NCBI RefSeq assembly: GCF_000949135.2
Contig: NZ_JTAN02000005.1
Span: forward strand, 1-64,000
DNA: 64,000 nucleotides
Reading direction: 5' to 3'
From: Burkholderia sp. USMB20
GTDB lineage: Bacteria > Pseudomonadota > Gammaproteobacteria > Burkholderiales > Burkholderiaceae
The notes beneath the pieces are model-generated. The model had not been told where the DNA came from. It searched no databases and worked only from the letters and a program-made list of their open reading frames with translations. Shown here one piece after another: positions 18,176-27,253 of the stretch (the first letter of the stretch is position 1; every line of letters begins with the position of its first letter). Both the position numbers and the translations under genes were made by a program.

Positions 18176-18988
18176 GTGTTTCATCGGAAATCCAAGTTGG
18201 GGCGTTCGAGCTTCGCGTGCGTCGTCGCTTTGACGATGATCCTGGCGCCCGTCGCGGTGCATGCAGAGGCGGAGGCCGTCGACGGCACGACGCACGTCGC
18301 GCCTGCTGCCGATCACGACGCGTCGCCCGCACGACCGATCGTCGGCGACGACCCGGTTGCCATTCGGGATGCCCTGAAGAAGCTGCACATCAGCCCCGCG
18401 CCGCCTTCCTTGAGCGACCGGGTGCGCGGCCTCGTCTCCGACGCAACCGACCGGTATGCCCCGAATCCCGACCTGGCGGCCGTCGGCCTCGATCGCGACG
18501 TGACGTTCGTGGTGCCGGTGCAGTACGGGCTGAGGTACCGGTCGCTACGGCACCTGTTGACGCTGGACGTCGACCTGTTCGACGCGGAGCACGGCGACCG
18601 GACGGGCATCCTGCTCCGGAAGGTCACGAAGGGGCCACGAGGGCGAGGGCTCGTGATCGCCCCCGAAGCGAAGGCGAAAGGGTACGTCCAGCAGATCGAC
18701 ATCATCGAACTCGATTCCGGGCATGGGAAAAAGACCACGGTTCGCAGCCGGATGCGGATTTCGCCTGCCGTGTACGCTCAAGCGCATGGCGACTTCGCGC
18801 TCGTCTTTTCCGGGCGCCTGGTTCGGCCTTATCTGACGGAGCAAGTCGACCATGCCGATCCGAGTATCGACGAGCCGACGGACATTACGACCCGGATCTC
18901 CAGGTTGCATATGGATATCAATGCGATCTCGCTGGTGAGTCCGTCGAGCGGGGTTGTGTTGGCGAAGAAACTGAAGTTGTCGAAGTAG
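18176..18988 (+). CDS. Secreted protein of unknown function
   Basis: 270 aa from a GTG start chosen for its CAGGAG ribosome binding site; upstream in-frame starts have none. A clear signal peptide ends near PVAVHA-EAEAVDG, so the mature protein is periplasmic or exported. The rest is soluble, rich in charged residues, with no motif I recognise. Convergent with glmS. Confidence 0.65.
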   Translation: MFHRKSKLGRSSFACVVALTMILAPVAVHAEAEAVDGTTHVAPAADHDASPARPIVGDDPVAIRDALKKLHISPAPPSLSDRVRGLVSDATDRYAPNPDLAAVGLDRDVTFVVPVQYGLRYRSLRHLLTLDVDLFDAEHGDRTGILLRKVTKGPRGRGLVIAPEAKAKGYVQQIDIIELDSGHGKKTTVRSRMRISPAVYAQAHGDFALVFSGRLVRPYLTEQVDHADPSIDEPTDITTRISRLHMDINAISLVSPSSGVVLAKKLKLSK

Positions 18989-19135
18989 GGTTTTTTCCTG
19001 TGCAGGGCGGTGATGCCGACCGGCTTGCGGGGGCACGTATGTCGCGTGCTTCGGCGCCGGTCGTCTGCGCGATTGCGTGCGATTGCGGTGCGGTCGGTGT
19101 TCGGTCGGCACAGCCCGGCCCTCCGCGATATACCC

Positions 19136-20965
19136 TCACTCCACCGTCACCGACTTGGCCAGATTCCTCGGCTTATCAATATCCGTCCCCCGTGCCAACG
19201 CCGCGTGATAAGCCAGCAACTGCATCGGCACCGTATGCAGGATCGGCGACAACGGCCCGTAGTACTCATTGAGTCGAATCACCTCGATCCCCTCACTCGG
19301 CACCAACCCGCAGTCCACATCCGCGAACACGAAAAGCCTGCCGTTCCGCGCGCTGACTTCATGCATGTTCGACCTGAGCTTTTCGAGCAGCACGTCATTC
19401 GGCGCCACCGCAATCACGGGCATTTCATTACTGACCAACGCCAGCGGCCCATGCTTCAACTCCCCGGCGGGATAAGCCTCCGCGTGGATATACGAAATCT
19501 CCTTCATCTTCAGCGCGCCTTCGAGCGCGATCGGATAATGCATTCCGCGTCCGAGAAACAGCATGTTGTCGCGTCGCGCGAGCAACTCCGACCAGCCCAT
19601 GATCTGCGGCTCCAGCGCGAGCACCTTCGACATCGCATCGGGCAGATGCCGCAGCGCACGCAGATGCGCCTTCTCCTCGTCGTCGCTCAACCGCCCGCGC
19701 ACCTGCGCCAGTGACAACGTCAGCAAGAACAACGCCACGAGCTGCGTCGTAAAAGCCTTCGTCGACGCCACCCCGATCTCGATCCCCGCACGCGTGACGA
19801 ACTGCAGCGCGCATTCGCGCATCAGCGCGCTCGTTGCGACGTTGCAGATCGCGAGCGTGTGCAGCATCCCGCGCTGCTTCGCGACGTGCACGGCCCCGAG
19901 CACGTCAGCCGTCTCGCCGCTCTGCGACACCGCGACGACCAGCGTGCGCGGATTCGGCACGCTGTCGCGATACCGGAACTCGCTCGCGATCTCGACACTC
20001 GCCGGCAGCTTCGCGATGCTCTCGATCCAGTACTTCGCGGTCAGCGCGGCGTGATAACTGCCGCCGCACGCGAGCAGCAACACCGAATCGACGTCGTTGA
20101 ACACGCGCCACGCGCCGTCGCCGAACAGCTCCGGCATGATCGACCCGACATCGAGCAGCGTATCGGCCACCGCCTGCGGCTGCTCGAAGATCTCCTTCTG
20201 CATGTAATAGCGATACGATCCGAGGTCGGCCGCGCCGCTGTGCGCGGCCACCCGCTGCACCGCACGCTCGACGCGCTGGCCGGCCGCATCGACGATCCAG
20301 TAGCGATGCAGCTGGATATCGGCAACGTCCCCGTTCTCGAGGTAAGCGATCCGATCGGTGATGCCCGACAACGCGATCGCATCCGACGCCAGGAAATTCT
20401 CGCCATCCCCGACACCGACGACGAGCGGCATCCCGTCGCGCGCACCGACGATCCGGTGCGGCTCGTCGCGGCACATCACCGCGATCGCGTAGCTGCCGCG
20501 CAGTCGCGCGACCGCGCGGCGCACCGCGTCGAACAGGTCGCCGTCGTACAGGTGATCGATCAGGTGCGCGATTGCCTCGCTGTCGGTCTGGCTTGCGAAC
20601 ACATAACCATGCGCCTGCAGTTCCGCGCGCAGCTGATCGCAGTTCTCGATGATCCCGTTGTGCGACAGCGCGATGCGCGCGTTGTCGTCGCTCGGCGAGA
20701 AGTGCGGATGCGCGTTGAGCGTGACGGGCGCGCCGTGCGTCGCCCAGCGCGTATGCGCGATGCCGGTGTAGCCCGACAGCGCATGCCCGGCGATCTCGCG
20801 CTGCAGGTTGGCGACGCGGTCGACGCTGCGCGCGCGGGCCAGCGCGCGATCGCGATAGACCACGACGCCGCACGAGTCGTAGCCGCGGTATTCGAGCCGC
20901 TTCAGCCCGTCGACGAGGTTCGGCAGGATGTCCCGCTGGGCAACCGCCCCGACAATTCCACACAT
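19136..20965 (-). CDS. glmS: Glutamine--fructose-6-phosphate aminotransferase
   Basis: 609 aa, normal length. Cys2 nucleophile after the start Met (MCGIVGAV), the glutaminase domain, then two SIS domains ([34 protein letters not shown]) and a C-terminal [13 protein letters not shown]. It makes glucosamine-6-phosphate for peptidoglycan and LPS. Burkholderia often carry a second glmS away from the glmU locus; this one is alone, divergent from an Lrp-type regulator across two matching dyads, so it may be the regulated extra copy (inference). Confidence 0.93.
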   Translation of the reverse strand: MCGIVGAVAQRDILPNLVDGLKRLEYRGYDSCGVVVYRDRALARARSVDRVANLQREIAGHALSGYTGIAHTRWATHGAPVTLNAHPHFSPSDDNARIALSHNGIIENCDQLRAELQAHGYVFASQTDSEAIAHLIDHLYDGDLFDAVRRAVARLRGSYAIAVMCRDEPHRIVGARDGMPLVVGVGDGENFLASDAIALSGITDRIAYLENGDVADIQLHRYWIVDAAGQRVERAVQRVAAHSGAADLGSYRYYMQKEIFEQPQAVADTLLDVGSIMPELFGDGAWRVFNDVDSVLLLACGGSYHAALTAKYWIESIAKLPASVEIASEFRYRDSVPNPRTLVVAVSQSGETADVLGAVHVAKQRGMLHTLAICNVATSALMRECALQFVTRAGIEIGVASTKAFTTQLVALFLLTLSLAQVRGRLSDDEEKAHLRALRHLPDAMSKVLALEPQIMGWSELLARRDNMLFLGRGMHYPIALEGALKMKEISYIHAEAYPAGELKHGPLALVSNEMPVIAVAPNDVLLEKLRSNMHEVSARNGRLFVFADVDCGLVPSEGIEVIRLNEYYGPLSPILHTVPMQLLAYHAALARGTDIDKPRNLAKSVTVE

Positions 20966-21023
20966 AGCGCGCTCCGTAAATGTCCTGTCTGGACCCGTGA
21001 CAGCGATGGTAGAGGTGCATAGA

Positions 21024-21038
21024 TGGAATTAAATTTCA
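21024..21038. promoter_or_regulatory. Operator-like dyad, glmS side of glmS/lrp promoter
   Basis: TGGAATT-A-AATTTCA, a 15-bp dyad with one mismatch, matching the perfect dyad at 21083-21097. Located 59 bp upstream of glmS. Likely a binding site of the divergent Lrp/AsnC regulator. Confidence 0.55.
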
Positions 21039-21082
21039 AAATCCGTCAACGAATGAAACAGACAGGCGATCATCTATCATGT

Positions 21083-21097
21083 TGAAATTAAATTTCA
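21083..21097. promoter_or_regulatory. Operator-like dyad, lrp side of glmS/lrp promoter
   Basis: TGAAATT-A-AATTTCA, a perfect 7-1-7 dyad and the twin of 21024-21038, centre to centre 59 bp. It ends 24 bp before the Lrp start. AT-rich 15-bp dyads of this type are typical Lrp/AsnC sites. Confidence 0.6.
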
Positions 21098-21121
21098 CAC
21101 CCTGACCGGAAGGAGCCGCCC

Positions 21122-21613
21122 ATGGCCGGCATCACGCTCGACGATCTCGACCTGCGCATTCTCGCGATCCTGCAGGACGACGCATCGGTGTCGAACCTGC
21201 AACTCGCCGAGCGCGCGCTGTCGTCGCCGCCGACCTGCATGCGTCGCGTGCGGCGGCTGACGGAAGCGGGCGTGATCCGCCGCCAGGTCGCGGTGCTCGA
21301 TCCGGTCGCGATCGGCACGGCGGTCACGGCGTTGATCGAGATCAGCCTCGACCGGCAGACGGCCGAAGACTACGATGCGTTCGAAGCCTACGTGTGCGCG
21401 GAGCCGGCGGTCACGCAGTGCTACCGCGTGTCGCCGGGGCCGGATTTCGTGGTCGTGGCCGACCTGGCCGACGTCGCCGAATACGACGCGTTCGCGCGGC
21501 GGCTGTTCACCGGCGCATCGAACGTCCGCAACGTGCGGACGTTCTTCTCGACGCATCGTGCGAAGTTCGAGGCCAACGCGCGGGTCGCGCATGCGATGCG
21601 CAAGCGTGCGTAA
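21122..21613 (+). CDS. Lrp/AsnC-family transcriptional regulator
   Basis: 163 aa. N-terminal HTH (LDDLDLRILAILQDDASVS; SSPPTCMRRVRRLTEAGVI) and a C-terminal RAM ligand domain with GPDFVVVADLADV. The ribosome binding site GGAAGGAG lies just before the ATG. Divergent from glmS with paired dyads between them, so it likely regulates itself and glmS. Confidence 0.88.
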   Translation: MAGITLDDLDLRILAILQDDASVSNLQLAERALSSPPTCMRRVRRLTEAGVIRRQVAVLDPVAIGTAVTALIEISLDRQTAEDYDAFEAYVCAEPAVTQCYRVSPGPDFVVVADLADVAEYDAFARRLFTGASNVRNVRTFFSTHRAKFEANARVAHAMRKRA

Positions 21614-21634
21614 TCGTGCGTGTAAGCGCAGCCG

Positions 21635-22486
21635 TCACGCCGCGGCGGCTGCCGCGAGTTGCAGCGGCTTGCCGTACCCGAAGCAGTGCGCCGGCTCGGG
21701 AAACACGCGCTGCCGCACGTCGTGCGCGTACTGGCGGATCGCGTCGCGCATCACCGCGTTCGCATCGGCGTAGCGCTTCACGAAGCGCGGCGTGTACGCG
21801 TCGAACGCGCCGATCATGTCCTCGGTCACGAGCACCTGCCCGTCGCACGCGGGCGATGCGCCGATGCCGATGGTCGGGATCGACAGTGTTTCGGTCAGAT
21901 GGCGCGCGAGCGCTTCCGCGGTGCCCTCGACGACGACGCTGAACGCGCCGGCCCGCTCGGCCGCGCACGCGGCGTCGAACACCTGTGCGGCCGAGCGCGG
22001 GTCCATCCCCTGCGCGCGGAAGCCGCCGGTCGCATTGGCCTGCTGCGGCATGAGGCCGACGTGCGCCATCACCGGAATGCCGCGCTCCGTCAGGAAGCGG
22101 ATCGTGTCGGCCATCTCGCTGCCGCCTTCGAGCTTGACGCCTTGCGCGCCGGTTTCGGCGAGCAGCCGCGCGGCGGAGCGATACGCTTGCGCGGGCGATT
22201 CCTGATACGTCGAAAACGGCAGATCGACGACGACGCACGCCTGCGCGGTGCCACGCACGACTGCCGCGCCGTGCGCGCTCATCATGTCGAGCGTGACGCG
22301 CAGCGTATCGGGCATGCCGTACAGCACCATGCCGACGGAGTCGCCGACGATGATCACGTCGGCCACTTCGTCGACGAGCTTTGCCATCGGCGCGGAATAG
22401 GCGGTGAGCGAGACGAGGCTGCCGATGCCTTTCGTCGCGCGGATCGCGGTGACGGTCTTGCGGGTGGTGCGGGTATGCGCGCTCAT
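21635..22486 (-). CDS. panB: 3-methyl-2-oxobutanoate hydroxymethyltransferase (ketopantoate hydroxymethyltransferase)
   Basis: 283 aa TIM-barrel enzyme. Signature segments are visible: [32 protein letters not shown] and MAHVGLMPQ. It makes ketopantoate for pantothenate and CoA. The start at MSAHTRTT is chosen over an upstream frame extension. No panC or panD is adjacent, so this may be a second copy. Convergent with the Lrp gene (21 bp). Confidence 0.9.
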   Translation of the reverse strand: MSAHTRTTRKTVTAIRATKGIGSLVSLTAYSAPMAKLVDEVADVIIVGDSVGMVLYGMPDTLRVTLDMMSAHGAAVVRGTAQACVVVDLPFSTYQESPAQAYRSAARLLAETGAQGVKLEGGSEMADTIRFLTERGIPVMAHVGLMPQQANATGGFRAQGMDPRSAAQVFDAACAAERAGAFSVVVEGTAEALARHLTETLSIPTIGIGASPACDGQVLVTEDMIGAFDAYTPRFVKRYADANAVMRDAIRQYAHDVRQRVFPEPAHCFGYGKPLQLAAAAAA

Positions 22487-22563
22487 GAACGGAAGCCGTG
22501 AGAAAGAAGAGTCGTTACGGTAGCATCGCGATCGTGCATGCAATGACCTTCGGAGGACGTCTT

Positions 22564-23382
22564 ATGTCGCTGGCGGGACAATCGGGTGATCCGTACGCGG
22601 TGCCGCCGATGGCGCGCCTGCCGAGGCCGCTGTTCGTGCGCGCGTTCGGGATTCCCGGCAACGCGAGCGTCGACGCGCATAGTCACCCGTGGGCCCAGCT
22701 GATGTATGCGACGAGCGGCGTGCTGGAGGTATCGACGCCGTCGGGCCGGCATCTGCTGCCGCCGCACTACGCGATGTGGATTCCGCCGCACGTGCCGCAC
22801 GCGGTGTCGACGCGCGATTGCGTCGCGTTCCACAGCCTGTATCTCGACGATGCGATCGCGCGCGACGATGCCGCCGACGATTGCATGATCCTCTGCATGA
22901 CGCCGCTGTTGCGCGAGCTGGTGATCGCGACCGGCGAGTTGCCGGTGAACTACGACGAGTCGGGGCCGGACGGTGCGCTTGTGTGCCTGATCGCCGACCG
23001 GATCGCGCGGATGCGGCCCGCGCCGCTGACGGTGCCGCTGCCGCACGATTCGCGTCTGCTCAAAATTGCGCGTGCGTTGCATGCGCAACCGGGCGACACG
23101 CGCAGTCTGGACGAATGGGGCCGTCAGGTCGGTGCGACGCGGCGCACGCTGTCGCGTCTGTTCCGGCAGGACACGGGGCTGTCGTTCACCGAGTGGCGGC
23201 AGGCCGTGCGGCTGCTCGCGGCGCTGCCGCTGCTCGATGCGGGCGAGCCGATCGGCGCGGTGGCCGCGCAACTGGGCTACGACTCGACGTCGTCGTTCAT
23301 CGCGCTGTTTCAGGCGAAGTTCAACGTGACGCCGGGCGTGTATGCGAAGCGTGAAGCGCGCCGGCCGGCGCTGAGCGCATGA
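22564..23382 (+). CDS. AraC-family regulator with cupin sensor domain
   Basis: 272 aa. N-terminal cupin (DAHSHPWAQLMYATSGVLEV, PPHVPHAVS) and C-terminal HTH pair (WGRQVGATRRTLSRLFRQDTG; VAAQLGYDSTSSFIALF), as in NimR-type regulators. GGAGGA precedes the ATG. Divergent from panB with 77 bp between; its target may be panB or an unlinked gene. Confidence 0.85.
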   Translation: MSLAGQSGDPYAVPPMARLPRPLFVRAFGIPGNASVDAHSHPWAQLMYATSGVLEVSTPSGRHLLPPHYAMWIPPHVPHAVSTRDCVAFHSLYLDDAIARDDAADDCMILCMTPLLRELVIATGELPVNYDESGPDGALVCLIADRIARMRPAPLTVPLPHDSRLLKIARALHAQPGDTRSLDEWGRQVGATRRTLSRLFRQDTGLSFTEWRQAVRLLAALPLLDAGEPIGAVAAQLGYDSTSSFIALFQAKFNVTPGVYAKREARRPALSA

Positions 23383-23410
23383 CGCGGCAACGCGCGCCGC
23401 GGATCTTGAT

Positions 23411-23944
23411 TCAGAACGCCAGCGACTGCTGCATCGGATGACGTTCCCCGCGCACGAACCCGGCGCCTTCGAGCAACAACAACGCGCGTTTGCGTTCGAT
23501 GCCGCCTGCATAACCGGTCAGGCTGCCCGACGCGCCGATCACGCGATGGCACGGCACCATGATCGACACAGGATTGCGGCCAACCGCGCCGCCGACGGCA
23601 CGCGCCGCGCTCATCGGCAGCCCGACGCGTTCGGTGATGTCGCCGTATGAAACGAGTTCGCCGAACGGAATCGCGAGCAGTTCCTTCCACACGCTGCGCT
23701 GAAACGCGGTGCCGCGCAGATGAATCGGCACCGAGAAGGTTTCGCGCGTGCCGGTGAAATATTCGGCGACTTGTTCGGCAACCTTGCACACAAGCGGCGA
23801 CGCGCTGCGTACGTCCGCGTCCGGCGCGATCGCCAGCGACGGATAGTATTTCTGGCCGACGAAGAACAGGCCTGTGAGCGCATCGTCCTCGATGCGGATG
23901 GCGATGTCGCCCAGCGGGCTCGGAATCAGATGAGCGTGCGTCAT
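23411..23944 (-). CDS. ogt: Methylated-DNA--protein-cysteine methyltransferase (Ogt type)
   Basis: 177 aa. Contains the suicide-Cys motif VPCHRVIG and the upstream SYGDITERVGLP and AVGGAVGRNP segments of O6-alkylguanine transferases. It removes alkyl groups from guanine-O6 and thymine-O4. The start overlaps the upstream Ada N-domain gene as ATGA; a GGAG lies inside that gene. Confidence 0.92.
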   Translation of the reverse strand: MTHAHLIPSPLGDIAIRIEDDALTGLFFVGQKYYPSLAIAPDADVRSASPLVCKVAEQVAEYFTGTRETFSVPIHLRGTAFQRSVWKELLAIPFGELVSYGDITERVGLPMSAARAVGGAVGRNPVSIMVPCHRVIGASGSLTGYAGGIERKRALLLLEGAGFVRGERHPMQQSLAF

Positions 23945-24204
23945 CGCGAAGCTTCTCCATGAAGGTCGAGCAGCCCGTGGCCGGGCGCGAGCTCGGGCCG
24001 GCAGCGCATGCACGGCCGAAAGCCGGCCTTCTCGGCGGCCGCGGCGGTCGGGTAATAACTGCAGTTCTGCGCCTTCGGCGGTTTCACCGGGCAAACGGGG
24101 CGGCAATACACGCCGGTCGTCGACACGCCGACGAAGAACCAGCCGTCGAAGCGGCGGTTCCGCGCAAGCAGGGCGTCGTAGCAGGTGTCGGGATCGAGGC
24201 GCAT
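23941..24204 (-). CDS. Stand-alone Ada N-terminal (methylphosphotriester) domain
   Basis: 87 aa. All four zinc/acceptor cysteines of the Ada N-domain are present (CYDALLARNRRFDGWF, GVYCRPVCPVKP, CMRCRPELAPG). In most relatives this domain is fused to an AraC HTH and an AlkA glycosylase or methyltransferase; here the frame ends shortly after LLDLH, and ogt starts in the overlapping ATGA. It is either a remnant left by deletion of the AraC/AlkA part or a minimal alkyl-phosphotriester sensor without a DNA-binding output. A deletion is my preferred reading. Confidence 0.75.
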   Translation of the reverse strand: MRLDPDTCYDALLARNRRFDGWFFVGVSTTGVYCRPVCPVKPPKAQNCSYYPTAAAAEKAGFRPCMRCRPELAPGHGLLDLHGEASR

Positions 24205-24422
24205 GCGACGACTGTAAACCATCCGCGCCGCCGATTCCGGCTGGAATCGGACATGTGTGTCGACGCACCGTCCCGCGTCGTGGCCCCGTTTCGCACGCGG
24301 GAGAATCCCGGAAAAACGGTTAATGCCACTCTGCGAAACAGTCATCTCTTTTTGCACGGCCAATTTTGAGATGACTCATCGAAATCCCCGACTGACACGG
24401 CACCGACCCACGCCCTATCCTT

Positions 24423-24438
24423 TGAAAAACGTTTTCCA
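24423..24438. promoter_or_regulatory. LacI-type operator upstream of the ExuT-like gene
   Basis: TGAAAAACGTTTTCCA, centred on CG, with one mismatch between arms. Same core as the site at 27171-27184, and 127 bp before the carrier start. A target of the linked LacI regulator. Confidence 0.7.
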
Positions 24439-24564
24439 GAACTCGACGGACGAGCGGCCGCGCCACGCTAGGGGTGTGGCCGCCGCCCGCCCCGGCGCCC
24501 GTCGCCGGTCACGGACAGCACCATCCAGCGGCGCGACGGGCGCGACCGCGTATCGGAGACATTC

Positions 24565-25857
24565 ATGCAATCCGCCGTCGTCGGTGCCGTGCGCACCGCG
24601 GCCAGCCGCTACCGCTGGACCGTTTGTGCGCTGCTGTTCTTCGCGACCGTCATCAACTACATGGATCGACAGATCCTCGGCCTGCTCGCGCCGATGCTGC
24701 AGCACGACATCGGCTGGAGCCAGGTGCAGTACGGCCGCATCGTGATGGCGTTTTCCGCGTTCTATGCGATCGGCCTGCTCGGCTTCGGACGCATCGTCGA
24801 CTGGCTCGGCACGCGCATCTCGTATGCGGTCGCGATGCTGGTGTGGAGCATCGCGGCGATGCTGCACGCGGCGGTCGGCTCCGTGACGGGCTTCGCGGCG
24901 GTGCGCGCGCTGCTCGGGATCGGCGAGGGCGGCAACTTCCCGGCCGCGATCAAGACGACGGCCGAATGGTTTCCGCGCCGCGAACGCGCGCTCGCCACCG
25001 GCATCTTCAACTCGGGCGCGAACATCGGCGCGGTGTTCGCGCCGGCGATCATCCCCGCGATCGCGGTGGCCTACGGGTGGCGCGCGGCGTTCGTGATCAT
25101 CGGTGCGATCGGCATCGTGTGGCTCGCGGTGTGGCTGGTGATGTATCGCACGGCCGACACGCGCGCGCTCGCCGCGGAATACGACGAGCCGCGCGACGAA
25201 GCCGAAGCGCTCGACGCGGCGAACGCGGATGCCGGCGCGCCGCGCTGGGGCGAACTGATCCGCAAGCGCGAGACGTGGGCGTTCCTGATCGGCAAGTTCC
25301 TGACCGACCCGGTGTGGTGGTTCTATCTGTTCTGGCTGCCGAAGTGGCTCAACGAGTCGCGCGGGATGGACATGCAGCATATCGGCCTGCCGCTCGTGTG
25401 CATCTATGCGCTGACGACGGTCGGCAGCATCGGCGGCGGCTGGCTGTCGTCGGCGCTGCTGCGCGCGGGCTGGAGCGTGAATGGCGCGCGCAAGACGGCG
25501 ATGCTGTTCTGCGCGTGCTGCGTGCTGCCGATCGCGTTCGTGTCGCAGGTGCAGAGCCTGTGGATCGCGGTGCTGATCGTCGGTCTCGCGGCCGCCGCGC
25601 ACCAGGGCTGGTCGGCGAACCTGTTCACGACGGCGTCCGACCTGTTCCCGCGCCGCGCGGTCGCGTCGGTGGTCGGCATCGGCGGGATGGCCGGCTCGAT
25701 CGGCGGCGTGCTGTTCTCGGAAGTGATCGGCCAGGTGCTGCAACGCACGGGCCACTACTGGGTGCTGTTCGCGATCGGCGCGCTGGCCTACCTGCTCGCG
25801 CTGGCGATCATGCACATGCTCACGCCGAAGATGAAGCCCGCGAAGCTCGACGCGTGA
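24565..25857 (+). CDS. MFS transporter, ExuT-like hexuronate/anion:cation symporter
   Basis: 430 aa with 12 predicted membrane segments. ACS-family features: TVINYMDRQILGLLAPM in TM1, GEGGNFPAAIKTTAEWFP, and NSGANIGAVFAP. This family includes hexuronate (ExuT) and glucarate/galactarate carriers. The linked LacI regulator, shared operator sequence and uronate dehydrogenase point to galacturonate or glucuronate uptake. It ends at a strong terminator. Confidence 0.85.
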   Translation: MQSAVVGAVRTAASRYRWTVCALLFFATVINYMDRQILGLLAPMLQHDIGWSQVQYGRIVMAFSAFYAIGLLGFGRIVDWLGTRISYAVAMLVWSIAAMLHAAVGSVTGFAAVRALLGIGEGGNFPAAIKTTAEWFPRRERALATGIFNSGANIGAVFAPAIIPAIAVAYGWRAAFVIIGAIGIVWLAVWLVMYRTADTRALAAEYDEPRDEAEALDAANADAGAPRWGELIRKRETWAFLIGKFLTDPVWWFYLFWLPKWLNESRGMDMQHIGLPLVCIYALTTVGSIGGGWLSSALLRAGWSVNGARKTAMLFCACCVLPIAFVSQVQSLWIAVLIVGLAAAAHQGWSANLFTTASDLFPRRAVASVVGIGGMAGSIGGVLFSEVIGQVLQRTGHYWVLFAIGALAYLLALAIMHMLTPKMKPAKLDA

Positions 25858-25874
25858 TCGCGTGACGGCAAACG

Positions 25875-25903
25875 AACGCGCCGCCCGGAGGCGGCGCGTT
25901 TTT
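25875..25903 (+). terminator. Rho-independent terminator after the ExuT-like gene
   Basis: Perfect 11-bp stem AACGCGCCGCC / GGCGGCGCGTT with a CGGA loop and a T-rich tail (TTTTTGTTT including the stem end), 18 bp after the stop. Confidence 0.85.
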
Positions 25904-25912
25904 GTTTGCGAA

Positions 25913-25984
25913 GCGACGAAGCGACGAAGCGACGAAGCGACGAAGCGACGAAGCGACGAAGCGACGAAGCGACGAAGCGACGAA
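25913..25984. repeat. Nine tandem copies of an 8-bp unit (GCGACGAA)
   Basis: Nine exact head-to-tail copies, preceded by a partial unit (GCGAA), in the intergenic space between the terminator and the 3' end of the lacI gene. The unit length is not a multiple of three. Copy number is likely variable by slippage. No function visible. Confidence 0.9.
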
Positions 25985-26036
25985 TCAACGATATGACGAA
26001 GCAGCGATACAGCGGATATCGAACGCGATGCGCGCT

Positions 26037-27029
26037 TCAACCCACCGCGGCCGTCGACGCGCGCATGATCAGCCGCGGCTCGAACGTCGAATAGCTTGCC
26101 TCGGTACGCCCGGCGAGCGCGTCGATCAGCTTCTGCATCGCGAGCTCGCCCATGTTTTCGCTCTGGATGTCGATGGTGGTCAGCGCGGGCGCCGCGTATG
26201 CGCCGTACGGCACGTTGTCGACGCCGGCAACCGACACGTCCTGCGGCAGCCGGAACCCGAGCGACGCCGCTTCCTTCATGAAGCCGAGCGCGATCAGGTC
26301 GTTGTAGCAGATCACGGCCTGCGGACGCTGCGGCCCGAGCATCACGCGCGAGCATGCGCGCTCGCCGGCTTCGGCGGTCGGCGCGTGCGCGTCGTGCACG
26401 TCGAGCGTGAGCCCCGCTTCCGCGAGACAGTCGCGCGCGCCCTGGATCCGTTCGTCGTTCACGCGCGCGGGCCCGAAGCCGAGGTACGCGATGCGCGTAT
26501 GGCCGAGATTGAGCAGGTGACGCGCGAGCATGTAGGTGGCGAGCCGGTTGTCGATGCCGACGCTCGGAATCGGCAGGTCGGGGCTGCGGCGCAGCAGCAC
26601 GAGCGGCTTGTGCAGGTCGAGCATCCAGCCGGCCTGGTCGTCGGGCATCCGCGTGCTGACGATCAGCCCGTCGACGCGCTGCGCGAGCGCCTCGATCAGC
26701 GAGCGTTCGCGCGCCTGGTTCTCCTCGGTATCGACGAGCAGCAGCGTGTAGTCGTGCTGGAGCGCGACGCGGTTCGCGCCCTTGACGACGTTCGTGAAGT
26801 GCGGATTGCTGATGTCGAGGATCACGAGGCCGATGGTGCGCGTGCGCCCGGTGATCATCGAGCGCGCGAGCGGGTTCGAACGGTAGCCGAGCCGCTCGAT
26901 CGCTTCCTTGAGCCGCGCTTCGACGGTCGGCGAAAAGCGCTGCGTGCCGTTCACGTACTTGGAGACCGTCGCGACCGACACGCCGGCTTCCGCGGCCACG
27001 TCGCGGATCGTCGGGGAAACTTTTTTCAT
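26037..27029 (-). CDS. LacI-family regulator of hexuronate genes
   Basis: 330 aa. N-terminal HTH (TIRDVAAEAGVSVATVSKYVNG) and hinge (NPLARSMITGRTRTIGLVI), then a periplasmic-binding-protein-like sugar domain. The start is at MKKVSPT; the longer frame has no family resemblance. It lies between the ExuT-like gene and udh. Matching GAAAACGTTTTC-type operators precede both targets, with a weaker one before its own start, so autoregulation is likely. The inducer is probably a hexuronate. Confidence 0.9.
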   Translation of the reverse strand: MKKVSPTIRDVAAEAGVSVATVSKYVNGTQRFSPTVEARLKEAIERLGYRSNPLARSMITGRTRTIGLVILDISNPHFTNVVKGANRVALQHDYTLLLVDTEENQARERSLIEALAQRVDGLIVSTRMPDDQAGWMLDLHKPLVLLRRSPDLPIPSVGIDNRLATYMLARHLLNLGHTRIAYLGFGPARVNDERIQGARDCLAEAGLTLDVHDAHAPTAEAGERACSRVMLGPQRPQAVICYNDLIALGFMKEAASLGFRLPQDVSVAGVDNVPYGAYAAPALTTIDIQSENMGELAMQKLIDALAGRTEASYSTFEPRLIMRASTAAVG

Positions 27030-27034
27030 CGGAA

Positions 27035-27048
27035 GGGTAACGTTTTCG
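27035..27048. promoter_or_regulatory. Weak LacI operator before lacI
   Basis: GGGTAACGTTTTCG matches 11 of 14 positions of the perfect site at 27171-27184 and lies 6 bp upstream of the regulator start. Suggests autorepression. Confidence 0.4.
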
Positions 27049-27170
27049 TTCGATTGCACCGGATTGTGGCAGAAAAAGCCGGCGTCCGGCCGCCGGACGA
27101 TATCGGGAAAGTGCGGATGGGTGCGAACAGGTTCAACCATTGACGTTCGGCTTTTGCCCCGCGTATAGTT

Positions 27171-27184
27171 GGAAAACGTTTTCC
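27171..27184. promoter_or_regulatory. LacI-type operator upstream of udh
   Basis: Perfect 14-bp palindrome GGAAAACGTTTTCC, 69 bp before the udh start. Classic LacI-family centre CG. Confidence 0.8.
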
Positions 27185-27253
27185 GCTTGTTTGCCGGCTC
27201 CGCCGGTTTCGGGCAACGTCCAGCACACCTCAGAACAGATTCAAGGAGATTCG

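Noticed and set aside
21083-21097. glmS-side glucosamine ribozyme or riboswitch
   Set aside because: No glmS-ribozyme-like structure is visible before glmS; the repeats are short DNA dyads beside an Lrp gene.
25913-25984. Tandem array as a coding repeat (RSDEATKR-type peptide) or a CRISPR
   Set aside because: It lies after a terminator, has no start signals, and the 8-bp units have no spacers.
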